Shown piece after piece: positions 53,671-63,113 of a stretch of 64,000 nucleotides of DNA. The notes under the pieces were generated by a model, which saw only the letters and a program-made list of their open reading frames with translations, searched no databases and was not told where the DNA came from. Source of the DNA: Marinobacter iranensis (GTDB taxonomy: Bacteria > Pseudomonadota > Gammaproteobacteria > Pseudomonadales > Oleiphilaceae); the NCBI RefSeq assembly GCF_029207565.1, contig NZ_JANCMW010000014.1, forward strand, positions 62,001 through 126,000, given 5' to 3'. The stretch's first letter is position 1; each line of letters starts with the position of its first letter. A program made the position numbers and the translations under genes.

Positions 53671-54537
53671 ATGCGTGCACTGGCACAGTTTGTAATGCGC
53701 GGTCCTCTGCAGGCAGGCGGGGTGGCGGCAGTTGCGACTGCAATACCCCTGTTGTTCTGGATTGGTGCAGCGGTTATCGGCCTGGTCATTCTCAGGCTGG
53801 GCATCAGCCAGGGGCTGAATATCGGCCTCTGGGCATTGCTTCCGGCACTCGGCTGGAGCTGGTTCGGGCAGGACCCGACAGCACTGGTGGCGCTGCTGCA
53901 GGTAATGCTGATGGCATCAATACTGCGAACAACCCTGTCGTGGGAGAAAGCGCTGCTGGCGGGCAGTTTCCTGGGTATTGTGACAGGCATGATGCTGCCC
54001 CTGTTGTATCCGGATCTGTTGAACGATCTGGTGCAGACCGGGGTGAGGTTTTACGAAGAGTACAACGCCGAAGTGGCCAGCAGTCTTGGCGACAGGCTGG
54101 AAACAGTCATTCGGCAGACCATGAATGCGAGCATGGCCGGCACTTACCTGGTAATCGGGGTGTGCATGACCATGCTGGCAAGATCCTGGCAGGCCGGATT
54201 ATACAATCCGGGCGGATTCCGGGCCGAGTTCCACTCGCTCCGGTTGTCACCGGCAATCGCGATTATTTGTGTGATTACCATGGTGGCAGGGCCCGTTCTC
54301 GGGCTGAATTCCATGCTGCTGGGCTGGGCCGGAGGGTTGCCGCTGTTTGTGGCGGGGCTGGCCCTGGTTCATGGCGTTGTCGGTCGTAAAAATCTGAGTG
54401 GTCAGTGGCTGGTGATGTTTTACCTGGCACTGGTGCTGCTTGGGCCAAGCCTGATGATTCTGTTGGTAGTTCTGGCTTTTGTGGATAGCTGGCTGGATAT
54501 CCGGAGACGAATAAAGCCCTCCGGCCCGGCTGAATAA
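53671..54537 (+). CDS. DUF2232 (YybS-like) membrane protein
   Basis: A 288-residue polytopic inner-membrane protein with about eight hydrophobic segments, for example VAAVATAIPLLFWIGAAVIGLVILRLG at the start and LVMFYLALVLLGPSLMILLVVLAFVDSWLDIR near the end. A conserved gene of this kind sits between rpsR and rplI in many Pseudomonas-like genomes. The function is not established; the position is probably a carry-over of an ancient operon. Confidence 0.85.
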   Translation: MRALAQFVMRGPLQAGGVAAVATAIPLLFWIGAAVIGLVILRLGISQGLNIGLWALLPALGWSWFGQDPTALVALLQVMLMASILRTTLSWEKALLAGSFLGIVTGMMLPLLYPDLLNDLVQTGVRFYEEYNAEVASSLGDRLETVIRQTMNASMAGTYLVIGVCMTMLARSWQAGLYNPGGFRAEFHSLRLSPAIAIICVITMVAGPVLGLNSMLLGWAGGLPLFVAGLALVHGVVGRKNLSGQWLVMFYLALVLLGPSLMILLVVLAFVDSWLDIRRRIKPSGPAE

Positions 54538-54557
54538 AGCACGAAGAGGTTAACGAG

Positions 54558-55004
54558 ATGGAAGTTATTCTGCTCGAAAAAGTAGCAAACCTTGGTTCAC
54601 TGGGTGACAAGGTCAAGGTAAAGGCCGGTTACGGTCGTAATTTTCTGCTGCCTTATGGCAAGGCTGTTGCGGCAACCGCCGACAACCTGAAGGCCTTCGA
54701 AGAGCGCCGTGCGGAGCTGGAGAAAGTGGCGGCTGAGAAGCTGTCTGCTGCCAAGGCTCGTGGCGAGACTCTGGAAGGTGCTTCTGTCACCATCACCTCC
54801 AAGGCTGGTGAAGAAGGCAAGCTGTTCGGTTCTATCGGTGTGCGTGATATCGCTGATGCGATTACCGCTGCCGGTACCGAAGTAGAGAAAAGTGAAGTTC
54901 GTCTGCCGGAAGGCCCGATCCGTGTGGTCGGCGAGTATGAGATCGAGCTTCAACTGCACTCCGACGTGACTGTTGCGATTAACCTGGCTGTTGTTGCAGA
55001 GTAA
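54558..55004 (+). CDS. rplI: 50S ribosomal protein L9
   Basis: A 148-residue L9 of standard size. The N-terminal domain MEVILLEKVANLGSLGDKVKVKAGYGRNFLLPYGKAV binds 23S rRNA; a long central helix (AFEERRAELEKVAAEKLSAAKAR) connects to the C-terminal domain (GKLFGSIGVRDIADAI). Last gene of the rpsF operon, followed by a strong inverted repeat. Confidence 0.98.
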   Translation: MEVILLEKVANLGSLGDKVKVKAGYGRNFLLPYGKAVAATADNLKAFEERRAELEKVAAEKLSAAKARGETLEGASVTITSKAGEEGKLFGSIGVRDIADAITAAGTEVEKSEVRLPEGPIRVVGEYEIELQLHSDVTVAINLAVVAE

Positions 55005-55052
55005 ATTGCAGGTCAAGCGGTAGCGCCGGGTTTCGGCCCGGCGGCAAAAATA

Positions 55053-55088
55053 CAGGCCCGGAATTCACATTGGTGGATTCCGGGCCTG
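55053..55088 (+). terminator. Hairpin terminator after rplI
   Basis: CAGGCCCGGAAT (55053-55064) and ATTCCGGGCCTG (55077-55088) are perfect 12-bp arms around a 12-base loop, followed by TTGCTTTCT. The T tract is weak, but the position at the end of the ribosomal operon supports termination. A smaller GCCGGG/CCCGGC hairpin lies upstream at 55025-55042. Confidence 0.75.
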
Positions 55089-55188
55089 TTGCTTTCTGGT
55101 GTATGATTTGTGTTTTCCGTAGCTCTCCCATCGCATCGACAATCCCCGTAAACTGTTTCGGATGTGATGCCCTGATGAAGATGTTTCC

Positions 55189-56586
55189 ATGGCCAACCCG
55201 AATTTCAAACCGGTAAACAGCGACCCCGAAACCAGCCGAATCAAGGTTCCGCCTCATTCCGTTGAGGCAGAGCAGGCGGTTCTTGGTGGCCTGATGCTGG
55301 ACAACCGCCGATTTGATGAGATCTCGGAGATCATTTCCGCGGCCGATTTTTACCGCCAGGATCACCGGCTGATTTTCGGTGCCGCCGAGCGTCTTGCCGG
55401 CGAAAGCGAGCCACTGGACGTGGTGACGCTGACGGAGTTTCTGGAGCGGGCCGGTGATATCGAGGACGCCGGAGGCCTGTCGTACCTGGCGGAACTGGCC
55501 GAAAAAACACCGGGTGCCGCCAATATTCGCGCCTATGCCGAGATTGTTCGGGAGCGCTCGATCCTGCGGCAACTGGTGCAGGTCTCCGGGCAAATATCCG
55601 ATTCCGCCTTTAATCCGCAGGGCCGGAACAGTAACGAGATCCTGGACGAGGCCGAACGTAACGTTTTCCAGATTGCCGAATCCCGGGTGAAGGAGGGTTC
55701 CGGCCCGCAGACCATCAACCCGATCCTCACCAAGGCCCTCAGCCGCATCGAGGAACTGTTCGAATCCGGTGAGACCACAACGGGCCTGACCACCGGCTTC
55801 AAGGACCTGGACGAGTGGACGTCGGGGATGCAGCCGGCGGACCTGCTGATTGTGGCGGGTCGCCCCTCCATGGGTAAGACCACCTTCGCCATGAACATCG
55901 TCGAGAACGCCCTGATCAGTACCAGTACGCCGATCCTGGTGTTCAGCATGGAGATGCCGGCGGACGCACTGGTGATGCGTATGCTGTCATCCCTGGGGCG
56001 GATCGACCAGAGCCGGATTCGCAGCGGCAGGCTGGAAGAGGACGACTGGCCCAGGCTGACCTCCGCCGTCAGCCTGCTGAAAGACAAACCGCTCTACATT
56101 GATGACACGCCGGGCCTTAGCCCGACGGAAATGCGGTCACGGGCCCGGCGTATCGCCCGTGAGAATAATGGCCAGCTTGGCCTGATCATGGTCGACTACC
56201 TGCAGCTGATGCGGGTGCCCGGCAACACTGAAGGCCGTACCGCCGAGATTTCCGAGATTTCCCGCTCCCTGAAAGGCATCGCCAAGGAACTTAGCTGCCC
56301 TGTGGTGGCACTCTCTCAGCTTAACCGAAGCCTTGAGCAGCGCCCCAACAAGCGCCCGGTGAACTCGGACCTGCGGGAATCCGGCGCCATTGAGCAGGAC
56401 GCGGACGTGATCATGTTCGTGTACCGCGACGAGGTCTACAACGAAGACACCTCCGACAAGGGCATTGCCGAAATCATTATCGGCAAGCAGCGGAATGGTC
56501 CTATCGGTACCGTTCGCCTTGCCTTTATCGGCAAGTACACCAAGTTTGAGGACCTGGCCCACGGCGATTACGGTGGGGATTATTGA
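55189..56586 (+). CDS. dnaB: Replicative DNA helicase DnaB
   Basis: Hexameric helicase that unwinds DNA at the replication fork. The 465-residue protein has an N-terminal domain (VPPHSVEAEQAVLGGLMLDN), a linker, and a RecA-like domain with Walker A AGRPSMGKT near 223-231, LVFSMEMPADALVMRM and the DNA-binding RDLRESGAIEQDADVIMFVYRDEVY-like region. No intein is seen. The stop overlaps the alr start by one base, the usual dnaB-alr pairing. Confidence 0.97.
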   Translation: MANPNFKPVNSDPETSRIKVPPHSVEAEQAVLGGLMLDNRRFDEISEIISAADFYRQDHRLIFGAAERLAGESEPLDVVTLTEFLERAGDIEDAGGLSYLAELAEKTPGAANIRAYAEIVRERSILRQLVQVSGQISDSAFNPQGRNSNEILDEAERNVFQIAESRVKEGSGPQTINPILTKALSRIEELFESGETTTGLTTGFKDLDEWTSGMQPADLLIVAGRPSMGKTTFAMNIVENALISTSTPILVFSMEMPADALVMRMLSSLGRIDQSRIRSGRLEEDDWPRLTSAVSLLKDKPLYIDDTPGLSPTEMRSRARRIARENNGQLGLIMVDYLQLMRVPGNTEGRTAEISEISRSLKGIAKELSCPVVALSQLNRSLEQRPNKRPVNSDLRESGAIEQDADVIMFVYRDEVYNEDTSDKGIAEIIIGKQRNGPIGTVRLAFIGKYTKFEDLAHGDYGGDY

Positions 56587-57683
56587 TGCCACGAAAGACC
56601 GTTGCCCGCATTGATACCAGCGCGCTTCGCCACAACTACCGTCTCGCCTGCAGGCTGGCCAGCCCGGCCCGCGCAATGGCGGTCATCAAGGCGGATGGCT
56701 ATGGCCACGGCATTCGCAGGGTTGCACAGGCGCTGGCGGATGAAGCACCGAAATTCGCCGTTGCCTGCATAGAGGAGGCCCTGGCTATCCGCGAGGCCGG
56801 TATCGATCATCCGGTGGTGTTGTTGCAGGGGGTGCACGGTGCCGGTGATGTCGCCACCTGTGCCCGTGAAGGGTTTGAAGTGGTGGTCCATAGCGACTAC
56901 CAGTTGGACTGGTTGGAGCAGGCGCCGGAGAGGCCGGCACTCTGGCTGAAGGTGAATACCGGCATGAACCGCCTGGGTTTTGCGCCGGCGGTGTTGGGCG
57001 ATGTGATGGCCCGGCTGAAAGCCGGCGGGGCTGCGGATCAGGTGGTTGGGTTTGTAACCCACTTTGCCTGTGCGGATGACACGACCTGCGGCTCTACCGA
57101 TGAGCAGACTCGGGTGTTCACCGAGGCCGTTGTCGACTGGCCCGCGCTTGAAAAAAGCGCTGGTAATTCCGCCGCCCATTTTCTCCCGGGCCAGCCACTG
57201 TTTGACTGGAGCCGCCCAGGGATCATGCTTTACGGTGCGTCACCGATGATAGGAAAGACCGGTCCGGAACTGGGCCTGAAACCGGTGATGACACTGGAAG
57301 CCCCGTTGACAGCGGTGCGGGTGCTCAAACCCGGGGAATCCGTGGGTTATGGTTATACCTGGACGGCGGAACAGAAAACACGGATGGGAATCGTGGCTAT
57401 CGGTTACGGCGACGGTTACCCGCGCCACGCCGGCACAGACACGCCGGCCTGGGTAGCCGGTAACCATATACGCCTGATCGGCCGGGTATCCATGGATATG
57501 CTGGCAGTCGACCTGACGGACGCTCCAGATGCCCGTCCAGGTGATACCGTGGAGCTTTGGGGCCGCCACGTCAGTGTGGATGACGTGGCACGACACGCCG
57601 GTACCATTGCCTATGAGCTGCTCACAGGCATCACAGTCCGGGTGCCCAGGCTGTATGAGGATCCGGGCAGCAGCGCGGGGTAG
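56586..57683 (+). CDS. alr: Alanine racemase
   Basis: PLP enzyme producing D-alanine for cell-wall synthesis. The 365-residue protein has the PLP lysine Lys35 in VIKADGYGHG, the N-terminal TIM-barrel domain, and the C-terminal segment SVGYGYTWTAEQKTRMGIVAIGYGDGYPR with the second catalytic Tyr. It shares a base with the dnaB stop. An in-frame TTG three bases earlier is not preferred. Confidence 0.97.
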   Translation: MPRKTVARIDTSALRHNYRLACRLASPARAMAVIKADGYGHGIRRVAQALADEAPKFAVACIEEALAIREAGIDHPVVLLQGVHGAGDVATCAREGFEVVVHSDYQLDWLEQAPERPALWLKVNTGMNRLGFAPAVLGDVMARLKAGGAADQVVGFVTHFACADDTTCGSTDEQTRVFTEAVVDWPALEKSAGNSAAHFLPGQPLFDWSRPGIMLYGASPMIGKTGPELGLKPVMTLEAPLTAVRVLKPGESVGYGYTWTAEQKTRMGIVAIGYGDGYPRHAGTDTPAWVAGNHIRLIGRVSMDMLAVDLTDAPDARPGDTVELWGRHVSVDDVARHAGTIAYELLTGITVRVPRLYEDPGSSAG

Positions 57684-57685
57684 AT

Positions 57686-58045
57686 TCAGGAAGCGCTTTC
57701 CGGCTCGTGGATGATTTCCTCGATGAAGTCCAGAATCGAGGCCAGGCTACGATCATCCAGCTTCTTCAATACCTTGTGGACCACCATCTTGCTGCCCTTG
57801 AGCATGCTGCCGATGCCCATTCTGGCCATGCCCATCATCATGCTACTGGCGTTCAGCCGGCGCAGGGGTTCCAGGAAGAAGAAATCCAGGCCGTTGTCGG
57901 TCATCTCGACGATCAGCTCAAACAGCTTGTCGATGGCTTCCTTGTCAGCTTTCCCCCGCTCGCGGAGTTCGTTGACGGTGTAAAGCGCGCGGGTGCGAAG
58001 CTCATCCGGGATTGGTGCAACGATGTGGCTTTGTTGTTTCAGCAT
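57686..58045 (-). CDS. Conserved hypothetical protein, 119 aa
   Basis: A helical protein of 119 residues, not recognised as a named family. It begins MLKQQSHIVAPIPDELRTRALYTV and contains a Met-rich stretch (NASSMMMGMARMGIGSMLKG) preceded by DNGLDFFFLEPLRRL. No signal peptide is evident. The Met/Gly segment could pack against a membrane or partner protein. It converges on alr with a 2-bp gap and has about 250 bp of non-coding DNA upstream. Confidence 0.75.
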   Translation of the reverse strand: MLKQQSHIVAPIPDELRTRALYTVNELRERGKADKEAIDKLFELIVEMTDNGLDFFFLEPLRRLNASSMMMGMARMGIGSMLKGSKMVVHKVLKKLDDRSLASILDFIEEIIHEPESAS

Positions 58046-58295
58046 GTAAGGTCCTGTGTTGTATGCTCGTCAGGTCTGCTCAGTTCTCCGACACGTATTC
58101 TATTGAATGGGCCCGGTGTGCCATTGGCTTTAGCGGTGTCGCATATCCGTCATATCAGTGATATCCCAGGGATGCGTTCCAACAACCGGCCCGAACGATT
58201 ACAGTGTGGATAACGATAGACATCAGCATACAGACATAATGGCATCGGTATTGTTAATCCGTTGCGAAGTCAGAAACTGGAGGCGGTGAGCGCTC

Positions 58296-59174
58296 GTGCA
58301 CGTTCTTGTTGTTCATGATTATGGCCCGCTGGGGCGAGTATTGCTGGAGCGCCTGAGGAATACGTCGCTTCACGTCAGCCCGTTGCTGATCAGTGAGCTG
58401 GAAACAGCGGATCTATCGGCGCTGGAGGGTTGGGTTCCCCCCGACACAGACCTGATCGTGAACGCGTTGTGGCTGGCCGACCCGGAGATTGCGGAAAATA
58501 ATCCGGAGTCGGTCCATAAGGCCTCTTTTTCCCTGCCAGTGGCGCTGGCTGAATATGCCTGCGAGCGGAATATGGCGCTGTTGCAGTTATCTTCCTGCTA
58601 CGTGTTCGATGGCCGCAAGCAGAGCGCCTACATTGCCTCCAACCCCGGCCAGCCCTGCAATGAGCTCGGTAACTGGCAATGGGAGTGTGAGCAGGCGCTG
58701 AGAACACTGCTGCCAAGGCACCTCATCCTGAGAACAGGCTGGAGCCTGGGGCGTTTTATTCGCAAGGTGCAGTCGGTGGCCGCCGGGTCCGATACCATTA
58801 AATTGCCCGGGAAATGCCATGGTCAGCCGGTAACCGTCAGTGATCTGGCGAGGGTGATTACCGCCATTGTCCAGCAGATTGATTGCGGTGCGGAAGTCTG
58901 GGGAACCTATCAGTATGCCGGTGCGGAAGATATTTCACTGTATGAGCTGGGGCTGGCGATAACCGGGCTCAGTGGTATTCCCGGCGGTATCAGGGTCGTG
59001 GATGAAATGCCCGCCTGGGCAAAGCTGGAACCTGCCAACGCCACTATGATCTGCACCAAGATTCGCAATACCTTTGGGGTCAAGCAGCTACCCTGGCGTT
59101 CCGGCCTGGCGGAGGAACTGGAGTTGTTGTCCCTGAACGGCGGCAAAGAGCTGACGGACGAACCGGCGAGCTGA
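58296..59174 (+). CDS. NAD-dependent epimerase / RmlD-like sugar-nucleotide-binding protein
   Basis: A 292-residue Rossmann-fold protein of the extended SDR class. The N-terminal HVLVVHDYGPLGRVLLERL is the dinucleotide-binding region (slightly atypical GPLG), and LQLSSCYVFDGRKQSAY carries the Ser and Tyr region of the active site, although a clear YxxxK is not seen. Overall it is nearest dTDP-4-dehydrorhamnose reductase-like proteins. The GTG at 58296 lies downstream of GGAGG. No sugar-synthesis genes are nearby, so the substrate is unknown. Confidence 0.8.
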   Translation: MHVLVVHDYGPLGRVLLERLRNTSLHVSPLLISELETADLSALEGWVPPDTDLIVNALWLADPEIAENNPESVHKASFSLPVALAEYACERNMALLQLSSCYVFDGRKQSAYIASNPGQPCNELGNWQWECEQALRTLLPRHLILRTGWSLGRFIRKVQSVAAGSDTIKLPGKCHGQPVTVSDLARVITAIVQQIDCGAEVWGTYQYAGAEDISLYELGLAITGLSGIPGGIRVVDEMPAWAKLEPANATMICTKIRNTFGVKQLPWRSGLAEELELLSLNGGKELTDEPAS

Positions 59175-59197
59175 TCGCCGGGTTGTGTTGGGATGTG

Positions 59198-60406
59198 TCA
59201 GACTTTCCCGAAGATCAGGGAGGCGTTGGTACCACCGAACCCGAAGCTGTTGGACATCACCGTATTGAGATCTGCTGGTTTGGAGTCCGGCCCCACAACG
59301 GGCATGCCGGCGATGGTCTCGTCCAGGTTCGCCAGGTTTTTCGTGCCCGCGATAAACCCGTTCTGCAGCATGATCAGTGAATAGATGGCTTCGTGAACCC
59401 CGGATGCCCCCAGCGAGTGGCCAGACAGGGATTTGGTGGAGGAAATCTGCGGTGTCTTATCGCCAAAGACGTTCCGTACCGCCTTCATTTCCGCCACATC
59501 ACCCACGGGCGTGCTGGTGCCATGGGCATTGATGTAGTCCACCGGTGCTTCTACCGTGGCCAGCGCCTGCTTCATGCACCGCATGGCGCCTTCGCCGGAG
59601 GGAGCCACCATATCATGTCCGTCGGACGTGGCGCCGTAGCCAATCAGTTCGGCAATGATGGGTGCACCACGCTTGAGGGCGTGCTCCAGCTCTTCCACAA
59701 CCACCATGCCACCGCCACCGGCGATCACAAAGCCGTCACGGCCGGTGTCGAAAGGCCGGGAAGCCGTTTCCGGAGCATCGTTGTACTTGGTGGACAGGGC
59801 GCCCATGGCGTCAAACAGCATGGTCAGGCTCCAGTCCTCTTCCTCGCCGCCACCGGCGAATACAATGTCCTGCTTGCCGGACTGGATCTGTTCCGCAGCG
59901 TGGCCGATGCAGTGGGCGCTGGTAGCGCAGGCTGATGACATGGAGTAGTTCACACCGCGAATCTTGAACGCCGTGGCCAGGCAGGCAGACACGGTGCTGG
60001 TCATGATCCGGGGTACCATGTAGGGCCCGATGCGCTTCACGCCTTTCTCGCGCATGATGTCCACCGCTTCCACCTGACTGGCACTGGAGGCGCCCCCGGA
60101 ACCGGCAATCAGCCCGGTACGGTCGTTGGATACCATCTCGTCTGTGAGTTTGGAAGAGGCGATGGCCTGTTCCATGGCGAGGAAGCTGTACATCGCAGAC
60201 TGGCCCATGAAGCGCCGGGTCTTGCGGTCGATGACCGAGGTGTCCACGTCAACGGATCCCGCAACCTGGCTGCGAAAGCCCATGTCCCGATAGGTCTCGT
60301 TGAACCGGATACCGGATTTGCCCATCTTGAGGCTTTCCAGCACCGCATCCGTGGAGTTGCCCAGGCAGGAAACAATGCCCATGCCGGTAACTACAACCCG
60401 TCTCAT
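59198..60406 (-). CDS. fabB: Beta-ketoacyl-ACP synthase I
   Basis: Elongating condensing enzyme needed for unsaturated fatty acid synthesis. The 402-residue protein has Cys160 in SSACATSAHC, His295 in NAHGTSTPVGD and His330 in KSLSGHSLGASG, the Cys-His-His triad. The N-terminus MRRVVVTGMGIVSCLGN and overall sequence favour FabB over FabF. AGGAGG lies just before the start. fabA, its usual operon partner, is not adjacent in this window. Confidence 0.93.
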   Translation of the reverse strand: MRRVVVTGMGIVSCLGNSTDAVLESLKMGKSGIRFNETYRDMGFRSQVAGSVDVDTSVIDRKTRRFMGQSAMYSFLAMEQAIASSKLTDEMVSNDRTGLIAGSGGASSASQVEAVDIMREKGVKRIGPYMVPRIMTSTVSACLATAFKIRGVNYSMSSACATSAHCIGHAAEQIQSGKQDIVFAGGGEEEDWSLTMLFDAMGALSTKYNDAPETASRPFDTGRDGFVIAGGGGMVVVEELEHALKRGAPIIAELIGYGATSDGHDMVAPSGEGAMRCMKQALATVEAPVDYINAHGTSTPVGDVAEMKAVRNVFGDKTPQISSTKSLSGHSLGASGVHEAIYSLIMLQNGFIAGTKNLANLDETIAGMPVVGPDSKPADLNTVMSNSFGFGGTNASLIFGKV

Positions 60407-60627
60407 ATCTTCCTCCTTAACAAGGCCTGCACCGAAAACCGGGCAGATCCTTTTTATCTTTGACTATACCAACAGTCTAGGCGTTTTGGCGCCGTTGCGA
60501 TATTTGACCTTGGTAAGGTGCGATGGCGGAGGCTGGATAAAGGTGGAAATAGCCGTTACGTACAAGGCCGCTGTCGTGGTTGTTGGTAAGATGATATTTA
60601 TCAACAATAACTCCAGGGAGATACACA

Positions 60628-61149
60628 GTGCGTTCATTGTCACAGTTTCTGCACGACTACGGCGACAGCCACCAGAACCCGGTTAACCAATGGGTTCATA
60701 TCGTTTGTGTTCCGGCCATACTGATTTCCACGCTGGGGCTGTTATGGCTGATTCCCGTGGGCGACTGGCTCGGCCTGTCCGGTTCCTCTGCCTATTGGAT
60801 TAACGGCGCAACGATCCTCGCGGCGTTGTCCGGTATCGTCTACCTGCGGCTGTCCCTTGGAGTGTTTGTGTTGATGGCCGGCTGGTTTGCCTTGTCGGCG
60901 TGGATTATTCAAATCGTGCAGGCCAGTGGCCTGTCGTTGTTCTGGACCAGTCTCGTGGTCTGGGTCCTGGCCTGGGCGGTCCAGGTGGTCGGGCATAAAA
61001 TCGAGGGCAAGAAGCCATCGTTTGTGGAAGACCTGGTTTTCCTGCTGATCGGGCCGATCTTCGTCAGCATCGAATTCGCAGCCAAACTGGGCATACCGGT
61101 GCCCCACGCCCAGGGCAGCCACCACGACGGACAGCCGCAGGGTCACTGA
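60628..61149 (+). CDS. DUF962 / Mpo1-like membrane protein
   Basis: A 173-residue protein with about four membrane segments. The N-terminus MRSLSQFLHDYGDSHQNPVNQWVHIVCVP and the later VGHKIEGKKPSFVEDLVFLLIGPIFVSIE are the signatures of the DUF962/Mpo1 family; the yeast member is an iron-dependent dioxygenase in fatty acid alpha-oxidation. Conserved His residues (H9, H15, H24) fit metal binding. GTG start with CAGGGAG upstream. It diverges from fabB. Confidence 0.88.
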   Translation: MRSLSQFLHDYGDSHQNPVNQWVHIVCVPAILISTLGLLWLIPVGDWLGLSGSSAYWINGATILAALSGIVYLRLSLGVFVLMAGWFALSAWIIQIVQASGLSLFWTSLVVWVLAWAVQVVGHKIEGKKPSFVEDLVFLLIGPIFVSIEFAAKLGIPVPHAQGSHHDGQPQGH

Positions 61150-61203
61150 ACAGTGCCAGCTTGAGGTATGCTTGCAGGTGAATCCTGAACCGGGTGGAAC
61201 ACC

Positions 61204-61998
61204 ATGCAGGCAGAGTCCTCCGCGAATCAATCCAGTGACCAGGGCCACAAGGGCACCCTGTTTTTGTGGCCGGACCACTGGCAGGTTCTGGGGCGTTTGA
61301 TGCCCAACCGGCCCCATCGCCACATCAGTGCCTCCTTGCTGATCGGTGTAGACGGTCCTTTCCGGATTTGCGTGGACGCGATCTGGCGGGAGACCCGTGC
61401 TGCCATCGTGGCTCCCGATGTCTCCCAGGCCCTGGACCCGGGCAACACCAGGCTCTGGGGCGTTCAACTGGACCCGGACAGCATTCACTGGCGATCCCTG
61501 AAATCCCTCACTGCCGGCAAGGCCTCCGCGGACCTGTCATTGTCCGGCCTGGAGTTGCCGGGTTCCGGGGAACACCGCTGTGGTGCCATGGCTCAGTCGC
61601 TGGCAAATGTGATTGCCCACAGCGGACATGCGCCTGTCGAACTGGACGACCGCATTGCCACCGTCTGCAGGCTGCTGCGGGAAGAATTGCCGGAACGGCT
61701 GGAACTGACCTCCCTGGCGCAGAGAGTTGAGCTGTCGTCGTCCCGGCTTACCCATCTGTTCCGTCAGCAAACCGGGGTGCCTTTGCGACGGTTTTTGCTA
61801 CACCTGAAGATGAACCGTGCGCTGGCATTCTGGGAGCCGGGTAAATCGGTGTCCCGCCTGGCGACAGAGGCGGGGTTCTACGACCAGCCCCACCTGGTGC
61901 GCACGGCGCGTGACATGTTTGATGCGTTGCCGTCAGCGTATGTAACGGCGGGATGGTTCCGGGTATGCCGTTGTGGCCTGGCGGAGGACCCAGGTTAG
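61204..61998 (+). CDS. AraC family transcriptional regulator
   Basis: A 264-residue regulator. The N-terminal half is a cupin-like sensor region (LFLWPDHWQVLGRLMPNRPHRHISASLLIGVDGPFRI). The C-terminal half has two AraC helix-turn-helix units: LTSLAQRVELSSSRLTHLFRQQTGVPLRRFLLHLKMNRAL and VSRLATEAGFYDQPHLVRTARDMFDALPSAYV. The second has AGFYDQPHL where the family often has GFxxxSyF. The target is unknown; adjacent genes offer no clear candidate. It ends 8 bp before convergent rbgA. Confidence 0.9.
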   Translation: MQAESSANQSSDQGHKGTLFLWPDHWQVLGRLMPNRPHRHISASLLIGVDGPFRICVDAIWRETRAAIVAPDVSQALDPGNTRLWGVQLDPDSIHWRSLKSLTAGKASADLSLSGLELPGSGEHRCGAMAQSLANVIAHSGHAPVELDDRIATVCRLLREELPERLELTSLAQRVELSSSRLTHLFRQQTGVPLRRFLLHLKMNRALAFWEPGKSVSRLATEAGFYDQPHLVRTARDMFDALPSAYVTAGWFRVCRCGLAEDPG

Positions 61999-62006
61999 TC
62001 GGCCGA

Positions 62007-62894
62007 TCAGGACTTCTCGGCTTTCTCCCGCTGGCGTTCCGCTTCTTCCCGGGTTTCCCTCTCCACCATGGCGGGGGTTTCCAGGGAAATACGCCCCAGC
62101 TTGCCGGAGCGGAATTCATTGAGCAGTATCTCCGACACCTTGTGCAGGTCTGGCACACCGCCGCGGCCGAGGAATCGTCGCTTCAGAGCAATGCCGTCCA
62201 TCAGTGCCAGCCCGTCCCGTGGCTTTTCCTCAAACCCGTAGCGCGCCATCACCAGCTCTGGATAGGCCTCCAGCAGATAGTCCGCCTCGAACATGGCCAC
62301 GTCCTCGAACTCGATCACCGCACTGCGAATGGCGCCGCTGATGGCCAGGCGATAACCACAGGCTTCCGGCGACAGCTTGGGCCAGAGAAAACCGGGAGTG
62401 TCATACAGCAACACATTGTCCGGCAGCTTTATGGCCTGTTGTGCCCGGGTCACCGCCGGCTCGTTTCCGGTCTTGGCCGCCGGGCGGCCAGCCATGGTGT
62501 TGATCAGGGTGGATTTGCCGACATTGGGAATCCCCAGGATCATCACTCGCAGCGCCCGCTTCTGGCGATCATGGCCCGGCGTCATCTCACCGGCCAGACG
62601 CAGGATATCGAGGGCCTCCGCTCGCTGGTTGTGGGTCATGGTGATGGCGCGCACACCGCGCTCCTTCTCCAGCCACGCAAGCCATTGTTCGGTAATGGCC
62701 GGATCGGCAAGGTCGCGCTTGTTGAGCACCTTGATAACTGGCGTATCGCCCCGCAGGGAAGGCACCAGCGGATTCTCACTGCTGAACGGCAGGCGCGCAT
62801 CCACGACCTCGATAATGAGATCCATCTGGGGCATTACCTGTTTGATCTCCTTGCGGGCCTTGTGCATATGCCCTGGAAACCAGTTAATGGCCAT
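62007..62894 (-). CDS. rbgA: Ribosome biogenesis GTPase YlqF/RbgA family
   Basis: Circularly permuted GTPase involved in large-subunit assembly. The 295-residue protein has the permuted motif order: NKRD (58-61, G4), then the P-loop GIPNVGKST (121-129, G1), then DTPG (165-168, G3). The N-terminus INWFPGHMHKARKEI and the C-terminal RNA-binding ANTAR-like region (RYGFEEKPRDG, VSEILLNEFRSGKLGRISLE) are family-typical. The last 20 residues are highly charged. Confidence 0.94.
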   Translation of the reverse strand: MAINWFPGHMHKARKEIKQVMPQMDLIIEVVDARLPFSSENPLVPSLRGDTPVIKVLNKRDLADPAITEQWLAWLEKERGVRAITMTHNQRAEALDILRLAGEMTPGHDRQKRALRVMILGIPNVGKSTLINTMAGRPAAKTGNEPAVTRAQQAIKLPDNVLLYDTPGFLWPKLSPEACGYRLAISGAIRSAVIEFEDVAMFEADYLLEAYPELVMARYGFEEKPRDGLALMDGIALKRRFLGRGGVPDLHKVSEILLNEFRSGKLGRISLETPAMVERETREEAERQREKAEKS

Positions 62895-63113
62895 GTTTGA
62901 TACTCCGGAAATGGCTGAACGGCGCCATTATGGACGGGAATGACTAAATTTTCACATTTCTCTCAACCCGCCAGTGGCGGGAGCTGTGGGTTTCGGGGGT
63001 GTGAAGTGTGTACAAAAAGAGGGGGGTTCGGGGTGAAATACCCGGTTGTTTTGTTTTAGGGTGTAGGGCTCGAAAACCGAAAGCGACTCAAAAATCGATT
63101 AGTGGAGATATCT

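Noticed and set aside
58160..58180. ATATCAGTGATAT palindrome followed by CAGGGATG
   Set aside because: The GGA is not in a clear hairpin loop and no second site is nearby; probably chance.
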